Source: an uncultured Eubacteriales bacterium (GTDB lineage Bacteria; Bacillota; Clostridia; Lachnospirales; CAG-274). From it: a stretch of DNA of 5,217 bases. Location: NCBI GenBank assembly GCA_902497185.1, contig CABVEG010000148.1:1-5217 (forward strand). Direction: 5' to 3'. Below, in pieces: positions 1-5,157 of this stretch. The position numbers were made by a program, and so were the translations under genes. Below the pieces are notes generated by a model. That model made no database searches and was not told the DNA's origin. It was given only the letters and a program-made list of their open reading frames with translations. The first letter of the stretch is position 1. The number at the start of each line of letters is the position of its first letter.

Positions 1-113
1 ATAGCAATTCCCGACTGAACTGATTTATTAATCAGTTTTTCTATATTATAACCCTTAATTGAGATTATAACATAACCTTGAATAAATTTCCATACTTTGC
101 TTATATAAATCAC
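1..113 (-). CDS. yqfD: Sporulation protein YqfD, N-terminal fragment (runs off the window)
   Basis: Only the first 37 codons are visible before the left edge. They read in from a GTG whose last two bases are shared with the TGA stop of yqfC. The peptide has a Trp-Lys-Phe at residues 8-10, then Gly-Tyr-Val-Ile-Ile (13-17) and Gly-Tyr-Asn-Ile-Glu-Lys (21-26). This is the typical opening of YqfD, a mother-cell membrane protein of the sigma-E regulon that sits directly after yqfC in Bacillus and clostridia. An in-frame TGA lies a few codons upstream and no ATG, TTG or other GTG lies between it and the conserved Trp. The GTG is therefore the only standard start. A GGA touches the GTG directly, which is too close for a normal Shine-Dalgarno site, so translation probably depends on coupling to yqfC. 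The call rests on this short match plus gene order. Confidence 0.8.
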   Translation of the reverse strand, partial: MIYISKVWKFIQGYVIISIKGYNIEKLINKSVQSGIA

Positions 114-385
114 TCCAAATTTTTTTCAAATCTAAAGGAATTAAATATTCCTGTTAAATATATAAAATCTCTGTTAATTTCCTGTATATTTATTTTTTCT
201 CCTTCCGCAACAATAAATCCTGAATTGAGTTTTATAACTATAAGCTGTTCTGTTAATATTTTTATTCCTTTGTGATTTTCAATATAAAGACTTTTGTTTC
301 CCGTCAACTCCAGTTTTGGTGTAGAGGATATAACTTCAGCAGGGAATTTAGTGCTTTTTGAAATTTTTTCTTCAATTTTTTTCAT
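110..385 (-). CDS. yqfC: Sporulation protein YqfC (YabP/YqfC family)
   Basis: This is a 91-residue protein of the usual YqfC length (about 90-95). Family marks are Phe-Pro-Ala-Glu-Val near 14-18, Pro-Lys-Leu-Glu-Leu-Thr-Gly at 23-29, and the signature Leu-Tyr-Ile-Glu-Asn-His-Lys-Gly at 33-40. Beta-strand-rich sequence follows. In Bacillus subtilis yqfC is transcribed by sigma-E in the mother cell and supports spore formation; its biochemical role is not well defined. An open frame continues upstream to a TTG at 427. I chose the ATG at 385 because AAGGTG lies 10 bases before it (396-401), because the length then matches the family, and because a sigma-E-like promoter lies inside the would-be extension. 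The gene overlaps the start of yqfD, so the two are one operon. This points to a spore-forming lineage but does not prove the strain sporulates. Confidence 0.9.
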   Translation of the reverse strand: MKKIEEKISKSTKFPAEVISSTPKLELTGNKSLYIENHKGIKILTEQLIVIKLNSGFIVAEGEKINIQEINRDFIYLTGIFNSFRFEKNLE

Positions 386-411
386 ATTATCCACACACCT
401 TGCCTTTATAA

Positions 412-440
412 ATTTATATGCTGACAAATAATAAATATGT
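412..440 (-). promoter_or_regulatory. Possible sigma-E promoter of yqfC-yqfD
   Basis: Read on the minus strand, ACATATTT (440 to 433) is followed about 12-13 bases later by CATATAAAT (420 to 412). This resembles the Bacillus sigma-E consensus of an ATATT core at -35 and CATACAAT-like at -10. The start of transcription would fall near 405, giving a leader of about 20 bases before the ATG at 385. yqfC is a known sigma-E target in B. subtilis, so position and gene identity agree. The match is by eye in AT-rich DNA. Confidence 0.5.
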
Positions 441-449
441 TATGTTCTA

Positions 450-478
450 TTGTAATTTTCTCTTTTTTGATTTATAAT
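450..478 (+). promoter_or_regulatory. Sigma-A-type promoter for the cupin-kinase unit
   Basis: TTGTAA at 450-455 (four of six matches to the -35 consensus) is followed by exactly 17 bases and a perfect TATAAT at 473-478. Transcription should start near 485. The cupin ATG at 514 has GGAGGT at 500-505 with an 8-base gap. Spacing and order are what a vegetative promoter needs, and it is the only good candidate upstream of the unit. Confidence 0.7.
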
Positions 479-482
479 CAAA
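466..482. promoter_or_regulatory. Palindrome over the -10 box, possible operator
   Basis: TTTGATT at 466-472 and AATCAAA at 476-482 form a perfect 7-bp inverted repeat around a TAT centre. It extends imperfectly into the flanking T and A runs. It covers the TATAAT at 473-478, where a bound protein would block RNA polymerase. No regulator gene adjoins it and I cannot assign it to a family. AT-rich DNA yields such repeats by chance, so confidence is modest. Confidence 0.4.
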
Positions 483-513
483 GAAAAAAATAAATTAATG
501 GAGGTTATAAAAA

Positions 514-849
514 ATGTCAAATTTTTATTATAACAATGATACAGAGCTTGAGGTGCTTGTGCCCGGCAAGAATTATAGAAAGGTATTGGCACATGATGGC
601 AATATGATGATAGTTGAAGTATATTTTGAGGATTATTTTGATGCGCCTGAACATAAGCATATACATGAGCAGGCGACTTACTGCGTTGAAGGAGAATTTG
701 AGTTTAGAGTAGGCGGAGAAATAAAGAGCATAAAGCCCGGAGATACTGTATATATGCCATCAAATGTTTTACACAGCTGCAAAGTTCTTACACCTAAGGG
801 TAAGCTTGTAGATGTATTTACGCCACAGAGAGAAGATTTCCTTAAGTAA
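514..849 (+). CDS. Small single-domain cupin protein
   Basis: This 111-residue protein is one cupin barrel. Motif 1 runs from about residue 45 to 60: Pro-Glu-His47-Lys-His49-Ile-His51-Glu-Gln53, ending in Val-Glu-Gly. Motif 2 runs from 76 to 87: Gly-Asp-Thr-Val-Tyr-Met-Pro, then His87. The likely metal site is His47 (or His51), His49, Gln53 and His87. The usual Glu is replaced by Gln, as I recall for KdgF-type cupins that act on uronate breakdown products. There is no signal peptide, so it should be cytoplasmic. Cupins of this size include sugar-acid lyase partners, isomerases and ligand-binding proteins, so the substrate cannot be named. The ATG has GGAGGT 8 bases upstream. The stop TAA is followed at once by the kinase ATG, so the two are co-transcribed and probably translationally coupled. 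No sugar-acid pathway gene is nearby to support a KdgF role. Confidence 0.85.
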   Translation: MSNFYYNNDTELEVLVPGKNYRKVLAHDGNMMIVEVYFEDYFDAPEHKHIHEQATYCVEGEFEFRVGGEIKSIKPGDTVYMPSNVLHSCKVLTPKGKLVDVFTPQREDFLK

Positions 850-2268
850 ATGAGAACAGCATTAGGAAAAACATTTACTTATTATATTGTTGTATTACTA
901 ATAACCTTTTTTCTTTTAAGCTTAGGATTTACGGAAGTATTTAAAGGTTATTTTTACAGTGACCAAAATGATGATTTGCTTAACCAGGCAATTAAAATAT
1001 CTGATATTTATATTCAAAGCCGCAGTGGTGATAATATAGATGAAGAATACTTTAATAATGAAATAAGTATAATTGATAAATATATGGATTACAGCTTTAT
1101 TCTCTTTGACAGAGATTTAATGGTGCTGTCAAAGTCAAAGGATATTAACAATCTGTCAACGGGTACGATTATTGATAAATTTGATGGCTGTGATGATGTA
1201 TTGTCCGGAAATATTAAGTGGTTTCAGGGGAATATTGACAACATATATTCTCAAAACAGATATATATTGTACTACCCGATTGTTATAGATGATGGTGTAA
1301 AAGCCTTTGTTGCCGTAAGCGTTACTTTAAGTGAGCTCACTGATAATATAAACAGAGTAAATGTAATAGTAATATTCTTTTTGATTCTCTTTATTGTTTT
1401 AGGTTTTATAACAATACATTGGGCTACAAATGAATTTGTAAAGCCTATACGTAAGCTAAGTAATGCTGCAAATTATATTTCAAAAGGCAATTTTGATGAA
1501 AGAATTGATATTGACGGGTATTTAAATGATGAAATAACAGAGCTTTGTGTCAGCTTTAATACTATGGCGGAAAATTTAGATAGTCTTGAAAAGCGAAGAA
1601 GAGAAATAATTTCAAATATTTCCCACGATCTTCGTTCTCCCATTACCTCAATAAAAGGGTTTCTTCAAGCAATGCTTGATGGAACAATTAAGGAGGAAAA
1701 GTATAAACATTATCTGGAAATTATATATAATGAAACTGAAAGACTTAATAAGCTGTCAAACAATATACTGGATTTAAATAAGATGGACAATTCAATAAAT
1801 GCTCTTGATATGGTTAATTTTGATATAAATGTTGTAATAGCTGAAACAATTAATCTTATGAAAAACAGAGCAGAAAGAAAAGGTATTGAACTTATGTTTG
1901 ATACCTGCCAAAGTAAAGTTATTGTATATGCCGATATTGACAAAATCAGAAGAGTTTTGGGTAATTTAATGGATAATGCTATTAAGTTTACGGAAAAGGG
2001 TTATGTTAAAATTAATTCAGAAATAAGGGGAAATAAGGCTTATATTTCTGTTGATGATACGGGAATCGGCTTATCAAAGGAAGAACAATCCAGAGTTTTT
2101 GAAAGGCTGTATAAGGCTGATGCATCAAGAGGTATGGATAAGACGGGCAGTGGACTTGGTCTTGCTATTGTAAAGGAATTTATAAAGGCACATAACCAGA
2201 CTATAGAGCTTAAAAGTGAAGAAGGCAGGGGAAGCTGTTTTACTTTTACTTTGGATTTGGGACAATAA
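850..2268 (+). CDS. Membrane-bound sensor histidine kinase, orphan
   Basis: This is a complete 472-residue HisKA-type kinase. The order is TM helix 1 (about 10-28), an extracytoplasmic sensor region (about 30-168), TM helix 2 (about 170-190), HAMP (about 190-245), the dimerisation/phosphoacceptor helix with His259 in Ser-His-Asp-Leu-Arg-Ser-Pro, and the ATP-binding domain. That domain has an N box at 372-380 (Asn372, Asn376), a G1 box Asp403-Thr-Gly-Ile-Gly407, an F box near Phe417 and a G2 box Gly433-Ser-Gly-Leu-Gly437. All catalytic motifs are intact. The sensor region has strand patterns at 82-95 and 138-160 (Leu-Tyr-Tyr-Pro) that suggest a single Cache/PDC-like fold, but this is inference. 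The gene starts directly after the cupin stop and has no clear Shine-Dalgarno site, so it depends on coupling. No response regulator is adjacent, so the partner must be elsewhere. The signal it senses is unknown. Confidence 0.93.
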   Translation: MRTALGKTFTYYIVVLLITFFLLSLGFTEVFKGYFYSDQNDDLLNQAIKISDIYIQSRSGDNIDEEYFNNEISIIDKYMDYSFILFDRDLMVLSKSKDINNLSTGTIIDKFDGCDDVLSGNIKWFQGNIDNIYSQNRYILYYPIVIDDGVKAFVAVSVTLSELTDNINRVNVIVIFFLILFIVLGFITIHWATNEFVKPIRKLSNAANYISKGNFDERIDIDGYLNDEITELCVSFNTMAENLDSLEKRRREIISNISHDLRSPITSIKGFLQAMLDGTIKEEKYKHYLEIIYNETERLNKLSNNILDLNKMDNSINALDMVNFDINVVIAETINLMKNRAERKGIELMFDTCQSKVIVYADIDKIRRVLGNLMDNAIKFTEKGYVKINSEIRGNKAYISVDDTGIGLSKEEQSRVFERLYKADASRGMDKTGSGLGLAIVKEFIKAHNQTIELKSEEGRGSCFTFTLDLGQ

Positions 2269-2271
2269 ACA

Positions 2272-2307
2272 AAAAAGACGGTTATAAATAAAAAAGACCG
2301 TCTTTTT
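2272..2307. terminator. Bidirectional Rho-independent terminator
   Basis: AAAAAGACGG at 2272-2281 pairs perfectly with CCGTCTTTTT at 2298-2307 across a 16-base AT-rich loop. On the plus strand the stem ends in five T's, 4 bases after the kinase stop codon begins the intergenic gap. On the minus strand it ends in six T's and follows the stop codon of the DUF1294 gene, which overlaps the stem edge. Two convergent units end here, so a shared terminator is the natural reading. The GC core is short and the loop long, so efficiency may be moderate. Confidence 0.8.
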
Positions 2308-2566
2308 AAATGTTCATATATATAATTAAATGTACTGCTATGGAAAATATAAATGTAATTATAAAATAAGTTTTTCTTATTTTATGATGAAAAATAAACA
2401 TAGCTAAAAAGCCACCAATACCTCCTCCAATTAAAGAAAGTATTAAAAGTGTGGCTTCAGGTATTCGCCATTTATGTAATATGGCACATAATTTATCAAT
2501 TCCCATAATAATGAAGAGAAACAGATTTATAATTACATAATATAACTGTATTGTTTGATTAAGCAT
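2306..2566 (-). CDS. DUF1294 family small membrane protein
   Basis: This is an 86-residue hydrophobic protein with three likely membrane helices (about 8-24, 38-58, 67-83). Family marks are Met-Gly-Ile-Asp-Lys at 21-25, Trp-Arg-Ile-Pro-Glu at 33-37, a Gly-rich turn Gly-Gly-Gly-Ile-Gly-Gly at 47-52, and His-His-Lys-Ile-Arg-Lys at 60-65. Together these are the DUF1294 signature; the family's function is unknown. The open frame continues upstream to a TTG at 2617, but that part lies wholly inside mgsA. I chose the ATG at 2566, which overlaps the last 8 bases of mgsA and gives the usual family length. No clear Shine-Dalgarno site precedes it, so it is probably translated by coupling to mgsA. It is the last gene of the minD-led operon, and the terminator hairpin overlaps its stop codon. 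Confidence 0.88.
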   Translation of the reverse strand: MLNQTIQLYYVIINLFLFIIMGIDKLCAILHKWRIPEATLLILSLIGGGIGGFLAMFIFHHKIRKTYFIITFIFSIAVHLIIYMNI

Positions 2567-2978
2567 TGTTATTTCTGACCAGATTACGCCAGTCAAGATC
2601 ACCTCTGTCAAGAGCAAGGAGTAAAGCTTCAGCGGTTGCTAAATTTGTTGCTAAAGGTATATTGTGCATATCGCAAAGTCTTAAGGCAGAATTGAAATCA
2701 GCAGAACCAATAGCTGCCGGTTTTGCAGGGTAAGATGTATCCCTCAAAAAGATAACAAGATCAATTTCGTTATTGCTGATTTGTGATGCAAGCTGCTGCT
2801 CACCGCCTAAATCGCCTGCAAGATATTTATGTACGGGCAGGTTTGAAGTGTCTTCAATAAGCTGTCCTGTTGTACCTGTTGCATATAAGTCGTGCTTAAT
2901 AAAAATATGTCTGTATGCAACACATAAATTTTCCATTAAAGTTTTTTTGCTGTCATTTGCAACTAAAGCTATGTTCAT
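2559..2978 (-). CDS. mgsA: Methylglyoxal synthase-like protein with altered active site
   Basis: This 139-residue protein aligns along its full length with methylglyoxal synthase, which makes methylglyoxal and phosphate from dihydroxyacetone phosphate. Matches include Ile-Ala-Leu-Val-Ala at 3-7, Tyr-Ala-Thr-Gly-Thr-Thr-Gly at 32-38, Gly-Gly-Glu-Gln-Gln at 58-62, Ile-Pro-Leu-Ala-Thr-Asn at 107-112 and Ala-Leu-Asp-Arg-Gly-Asp-Leu-Asp at 122-129. Against the E. coli enzyme from memory, His19 is Asn8, the catalytic base Asp71 is Glu60, and the His98 loop is replaced by a longer stretch (81-95) without histidine. Ser65 is Ala54. Phosphate-site residues Lys12, Thr34, Thr36, Thr37 and Gly55 remain. 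The enzyme may be slow, or the protein may bind a ligand without catalysis. The gene symbol marks the family only. The start has AGGGGTGA upstream and lies 10 bases after rodA; the end overlaps the DUF1294 gene. The frame is intact, so it is not a decaying pseudogene. Confidence 0.85.
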   Translation of the reverse strand: MNIALVANDSKKTLMENLCVAYRHIFIKHDLYATGTTGQLIEDTSNLPVHKYLAGDLGGEQQLASQISNNEIDLVIFLRDTSYPAKPAAIGSADFNSALRLCDMHNIPLATNLATAEALLLALDRGDLDWRNLVRNNNA

Positions 2979-2988
2979 TTAATCACCC

Positions 2989-4104
2989 CTAAAAAATATT
3001 TTTTTGTCTGTTAATACCCACATTTAAAACCAGACCAATAGCCAACATATTTGCCCACATTGAACTGCCTCCATAGCTTAGGAAAGGAAAGGGCATACCT
3101 GTATTTGGCAGAAGTCCTGTTGCAACACCAATGTTTACAAATGTTTGAAAAGCCAGCATACCGGCAACACCGCCTGCAAGAAGCATACCTAAATAATCAT
3201 CGGAATACATGGCAATGTTTATACATCTGCTTATAATGACAAACATAAAAATTAAAACAATTAAGCAGCCAATGAATCCAAATTCTTCTCCTATTACGGA
3301 AAAAATAAAGTCGTTATGAGATTCAGGCAAATAACTTAGCTGATTTATGGTACCGTTAAAAAGTCCTTTTCCCGTAAGTTGACCTGAGCCTATTGCCCAT
3401 ATAGAATTTTTAGTCTGATAAAAATCGGGACTTGAAAAATCTGAATGGATATAGTCTACAATTCTTTTTATCTGGTAATCAGTCATAAATGTACTTAATA
3501 TTTTATGTTCTGAGCTTAAAGCATCAACATAAACAATAACAATAATCGGTACAATTATCAGCAGAGCAATTTTAATATATTTGCCTGCAATATTGCCAAG
3601 AAACATTTCAGTTGCAAATATTGCAAGGAGTACCAGACTTGCAGAAAGGGAAGGCTGAACTTTAATCAACACCAATGGAACTGCCACACTTATTCCTGCT
3701 ATTAATAGTATATTTATATTATTAATCTTTTCTTTAAATTTGTCAACAAATTTTGCCAAATAAATTATAATAAATATTTTTGCAAATTCAGATGGCTGAA
3801 TACCGAAAATCCATCTCTTTACTCCCTGTTCTTCACTGCCTATTACCAGAACCAAAACCAGTAATATTAAGTTTAAAACATAGAAAGGTATATATAGCTT
3901 TGTCAGCTTTTTATAGTCCCAAAAAGCAAAAAGCAACATCAAAAATATGCCTGTTATAAGCCATAAAATCTGATTAAGAAATTTACCCTGTATACCATTT
4001 ACATTTATTCTGGTTGCGCTGCCTATTGTTATTATGCCAAATACAGATATTGCAATAACACAGAATATAAGTAAAAAGTCAAGGCTATAAGCTCTTTTAT
4101 TCAT
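2989..4104 (-). CDS. rodA: SEDS-family peptidoglycan polymerase RodA (FtsW/RodA)
   Basis: This is a 371-residue polytopic protein with about ten hydrophobic segments. SEDS marks are Gln-Pro-Ser-Glu-Phe-Ala-Lys at 103-109, the catalytic-loop motif Pro-Glu-Ser-His-Asn-Asp (Asp265) with Phe-Ile-Phe and Gly-Glu-Glu-Phe-Gly after it, and Pro-Asn-Thr-Gly-Met-Pro-Phe-Pro-Phe-Leu-Ser-Tyr-Gly-Gly-Ser-Ser around 333-348. SEDS proteins polymerise lipid II into glycan strands with a class B penicillin-binding protein; none is encoded here. I call RodA rather than FtsW from its place after minD-minE, but motifs alone do not separate them firmly. The usual Pro-Asp-Leu-Gly-Thr motif reads Pro-Ser-Leu-Ser-Ala at 151-155. 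An ATG at 4113 is also in frame, but AGGA at 4113-4116 sits 8 bases before the ATG at 4104 and touches the other, so I prefer 4104. The gene starts 16 bases after minE. Confidence 0.92.
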   Translation of the reverse strand: MNKRAYSLDFLLIFCVIAISVFGIITIGSATRINVNGIQGKFLNQILWLITGIFLMLLFAFWDYKKLTKLYIPFYVLNLILLVLVLVIGSEEQGVKRWIFGIQPSEFAKIFIIIYLAKFVDKFKEKINNINILLIAGISVAVPLVLIKVQPSLSASLVLLAIFATEMFLGNIAGKYIKIALLIIVPIIVIVYVDALSSEHKILSTFMTDYQIKRIVDYIHSDFSSPDFYQTKNSIWAIGSGQLTGKGLFNGTINQLSYLPESHNDFIFSVIGEEFGFIGCLIVLIFMFVIISRCINIAMYSDDYLGMLLAGGVAGMLAFQTFVNIGVATGLLPNTGMPFPFLSYGGSSMWANMLAIGLVLNVGINRQKNIF

Positions 4105-4120
4105 TTGACTCATCCTGTCT

Positions 4121-4342
4121 TTATTTAATAGGTATTTTTATATTAATGTAGGATATATTTTTTCCTGCTCCAAATTTAGCTTTGTTGTTATATTTGTCAA
4201 TATCTATGTAATTTGATACAGTTTTTATAATATCCTGTTTAATCATATCAAGAGTTTCGTTAGTGCATGAAACCCTGTCTTTTAAAATTAAGTATTTTAA
4301 TCTGTCTTTTGCGATTGCTCCAGAGGAGTTGTTATCATACAT
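4121..4342 (-). CDS. minE: Cell division topological specificity factor MinE
   Basis: MinE stimulates the ATPase of MinD and drives its removal from the membrane, keeping the division site at mid-cell. The 73-residue product has the MinD-contact segment Ala-Lys-Asp-Arg-Leu-Lys-Tyr-Leu at 11-18, Lys-Asp-Arg at 21-23, a helix with Met-Ile-Lys-Gln-Asp-Ile-Ile at 33-39, Tyr-Ile-Asp-Ile-Asp at 45-49, and a closing strand Asn-Ile-Lys-Ile-Pro-Ile at 67-72. It is shorter than the 88-residue E. coli protein. Two starts are possible. The ATG at 4342 has AAGGAG exactly 8 bases upstream, inside the end of minD. A GTG at 4351 overlaps the minD stop and adds three residues (fMet-Ile-Phe). The ribosome site favours 4342; the length before Ser-Ser-Gly in relatives, from memory, favours 4351. 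Either way the N-terminal membrane-targeting helix is short or absent. Confidence 0.9.
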   Translation of the reverse strand: MYDNNSSGAIAKDRLKYLILKDRVSCTNETLDMIKQDIIKTVSNYIDIDKYNNKAKFGAGKNISYINIKIPIK

Positions 4343-4347
4343 AAATA

Positions 4348-5157
4348 TCACTCCTTATCTCTGTGCAGCCATCCAAATAATCTTTCAAATAAAGTAGTTC
4401 TTGTAGGCAGCATAAGCTCAAGCAAAGGAACATCTTCGCCAAGAATTCTTTTAACTATATTACGGTATGCAAGTCCTGCAATGGATTCTTCGTTTGCCAC
4501 GGCAGGTTCTCCCTTATTAGTTGATATGACTATGCTTTCATCATCGGGTATAATACCAAGTGTATCTATAGCAAGAATTTCTTCAACATCCTCCAATGAC
4601 ATCATCTCATTTCTTGATACCATATCAACTCTTATCCTGTTAAGAATAAGCTGTGAGTGCATAAGACCGTTAGATTCAAGCATACCGATTATTCTGTCAG
4701 CATCTCTGACTGCTGAAATTTCAGGTGTAGTTACAACAATAGCCTTATCAGCAGCGGCAATAGCATTTTTAAATCCCTGTTCAATTCCGGCAGGGCAGTC
4801 TATAATTATATAGTCAAAGCCTTCTTCTTTAATGCTGTCACAAAGTTTTTCCATCTGTTCCGGAGTTACAGCGGTTTTATCTCTTGTTTGTGCAGCAGGG
4901 AGGAGGTATAACCCCTCATATCTCTTATCTCTTACAAGTGCCTGTTTTAATCGGCAGGTACCCTCAATAACATTTACAAGGTCATATATTATTCTGTTTT
5001 CAAGCCCCATTACCACGTCTAAGTTTCTAAGTCCTATATCTGCATCAAGCATAACTACTTTTTTGCCTTCTATTGCAAGTCCTGTACCAATATTGGCAGA
5101 GGTGGTAGTTTTTCCAACACCACCTTTGCCTGATGTTACGACAATTACTTCACTCAT
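4348..5157 (-). CDS. minD: Septum site-determining ATPase MinD
   Basis: This is a full-length 269-residue member of the ParA/MinD deviant-Walker ATPases. It dimerises with ATP on the membrane and, with MinC where present, blocks division away from mid-cell. The deviant Walker A motif is at 10-18 (Gly-Lys11-Gly-Gly-Val-Gly-Lys16-Thr-Thr), with both the signature and the phosphate-binding lysines. The switch I region Asp38-Ala-Asp40-Ile-Gly-Leu-Arg-Asn-Leu-Asp and the Walker B strand Ile-Ile-Ile-Asp120-Cys-Pro-Ala-Gly are intact. The C-terminus (about 255-265, Leu-Phe-Glu-Arg-Leu-Phe-Gly-Trp-Leu) is the amphipathic membrane-targeting helix. AGGAGG at 5164-5169, 6 bases before the ATG, fixes the start. 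The minE ribosome site lies within its last codons, so the two are coupled. It is the first gene of the operon visible here. Confidence 0.97.
   Translation of the reverse strand: MSEVIVVTSGKGGVGKTTTSANIGTGLAIEGKKVVMLDADIGLRNLDVVMGLENRIIYDLVNVIEGTCRLKQALVRDKRYEGLYLLPAAQTRDKTAVTPEQMEKLCDSIKEEGFDYIIIDCPAGIEQGFKNAIAAADKAIVVTTPEISAVRDADRIIGMLESNGLMHSQLILNRIRVDMVSRNEMMSLEDVEEILAIDTLGIIPDDESIVISTNKGEPAVANEESIAGLAYRNIVKRILGEDVPLLELMLPTRTTLFERLFGWLHRDKE

Noticed and set aside
18..40. Hairpin AACTGATT / AATCAGTT followed by T's on the plus strand, looking like a terminator
   Set aside because: It lies inside the yqfD coding sequence, and no plus-strand gene ends before it. Its bases are explained as yqfD codons in AT-rich DNA.
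386..427. N-terminal extension of yqfC to a TTG at 427
   Set aside because: The 14 extra residues do not resemble the family, the internal ATG at 385 has an AAGGTG site, and a sigma-E-like promoter falls inside the extension.
2567..2617. N-terminal extension of the DUF1294 protein to a TTG at 2617
   Set aside because: It lies wholly within mgsA in another frame and lengthens the protein past the family norm.
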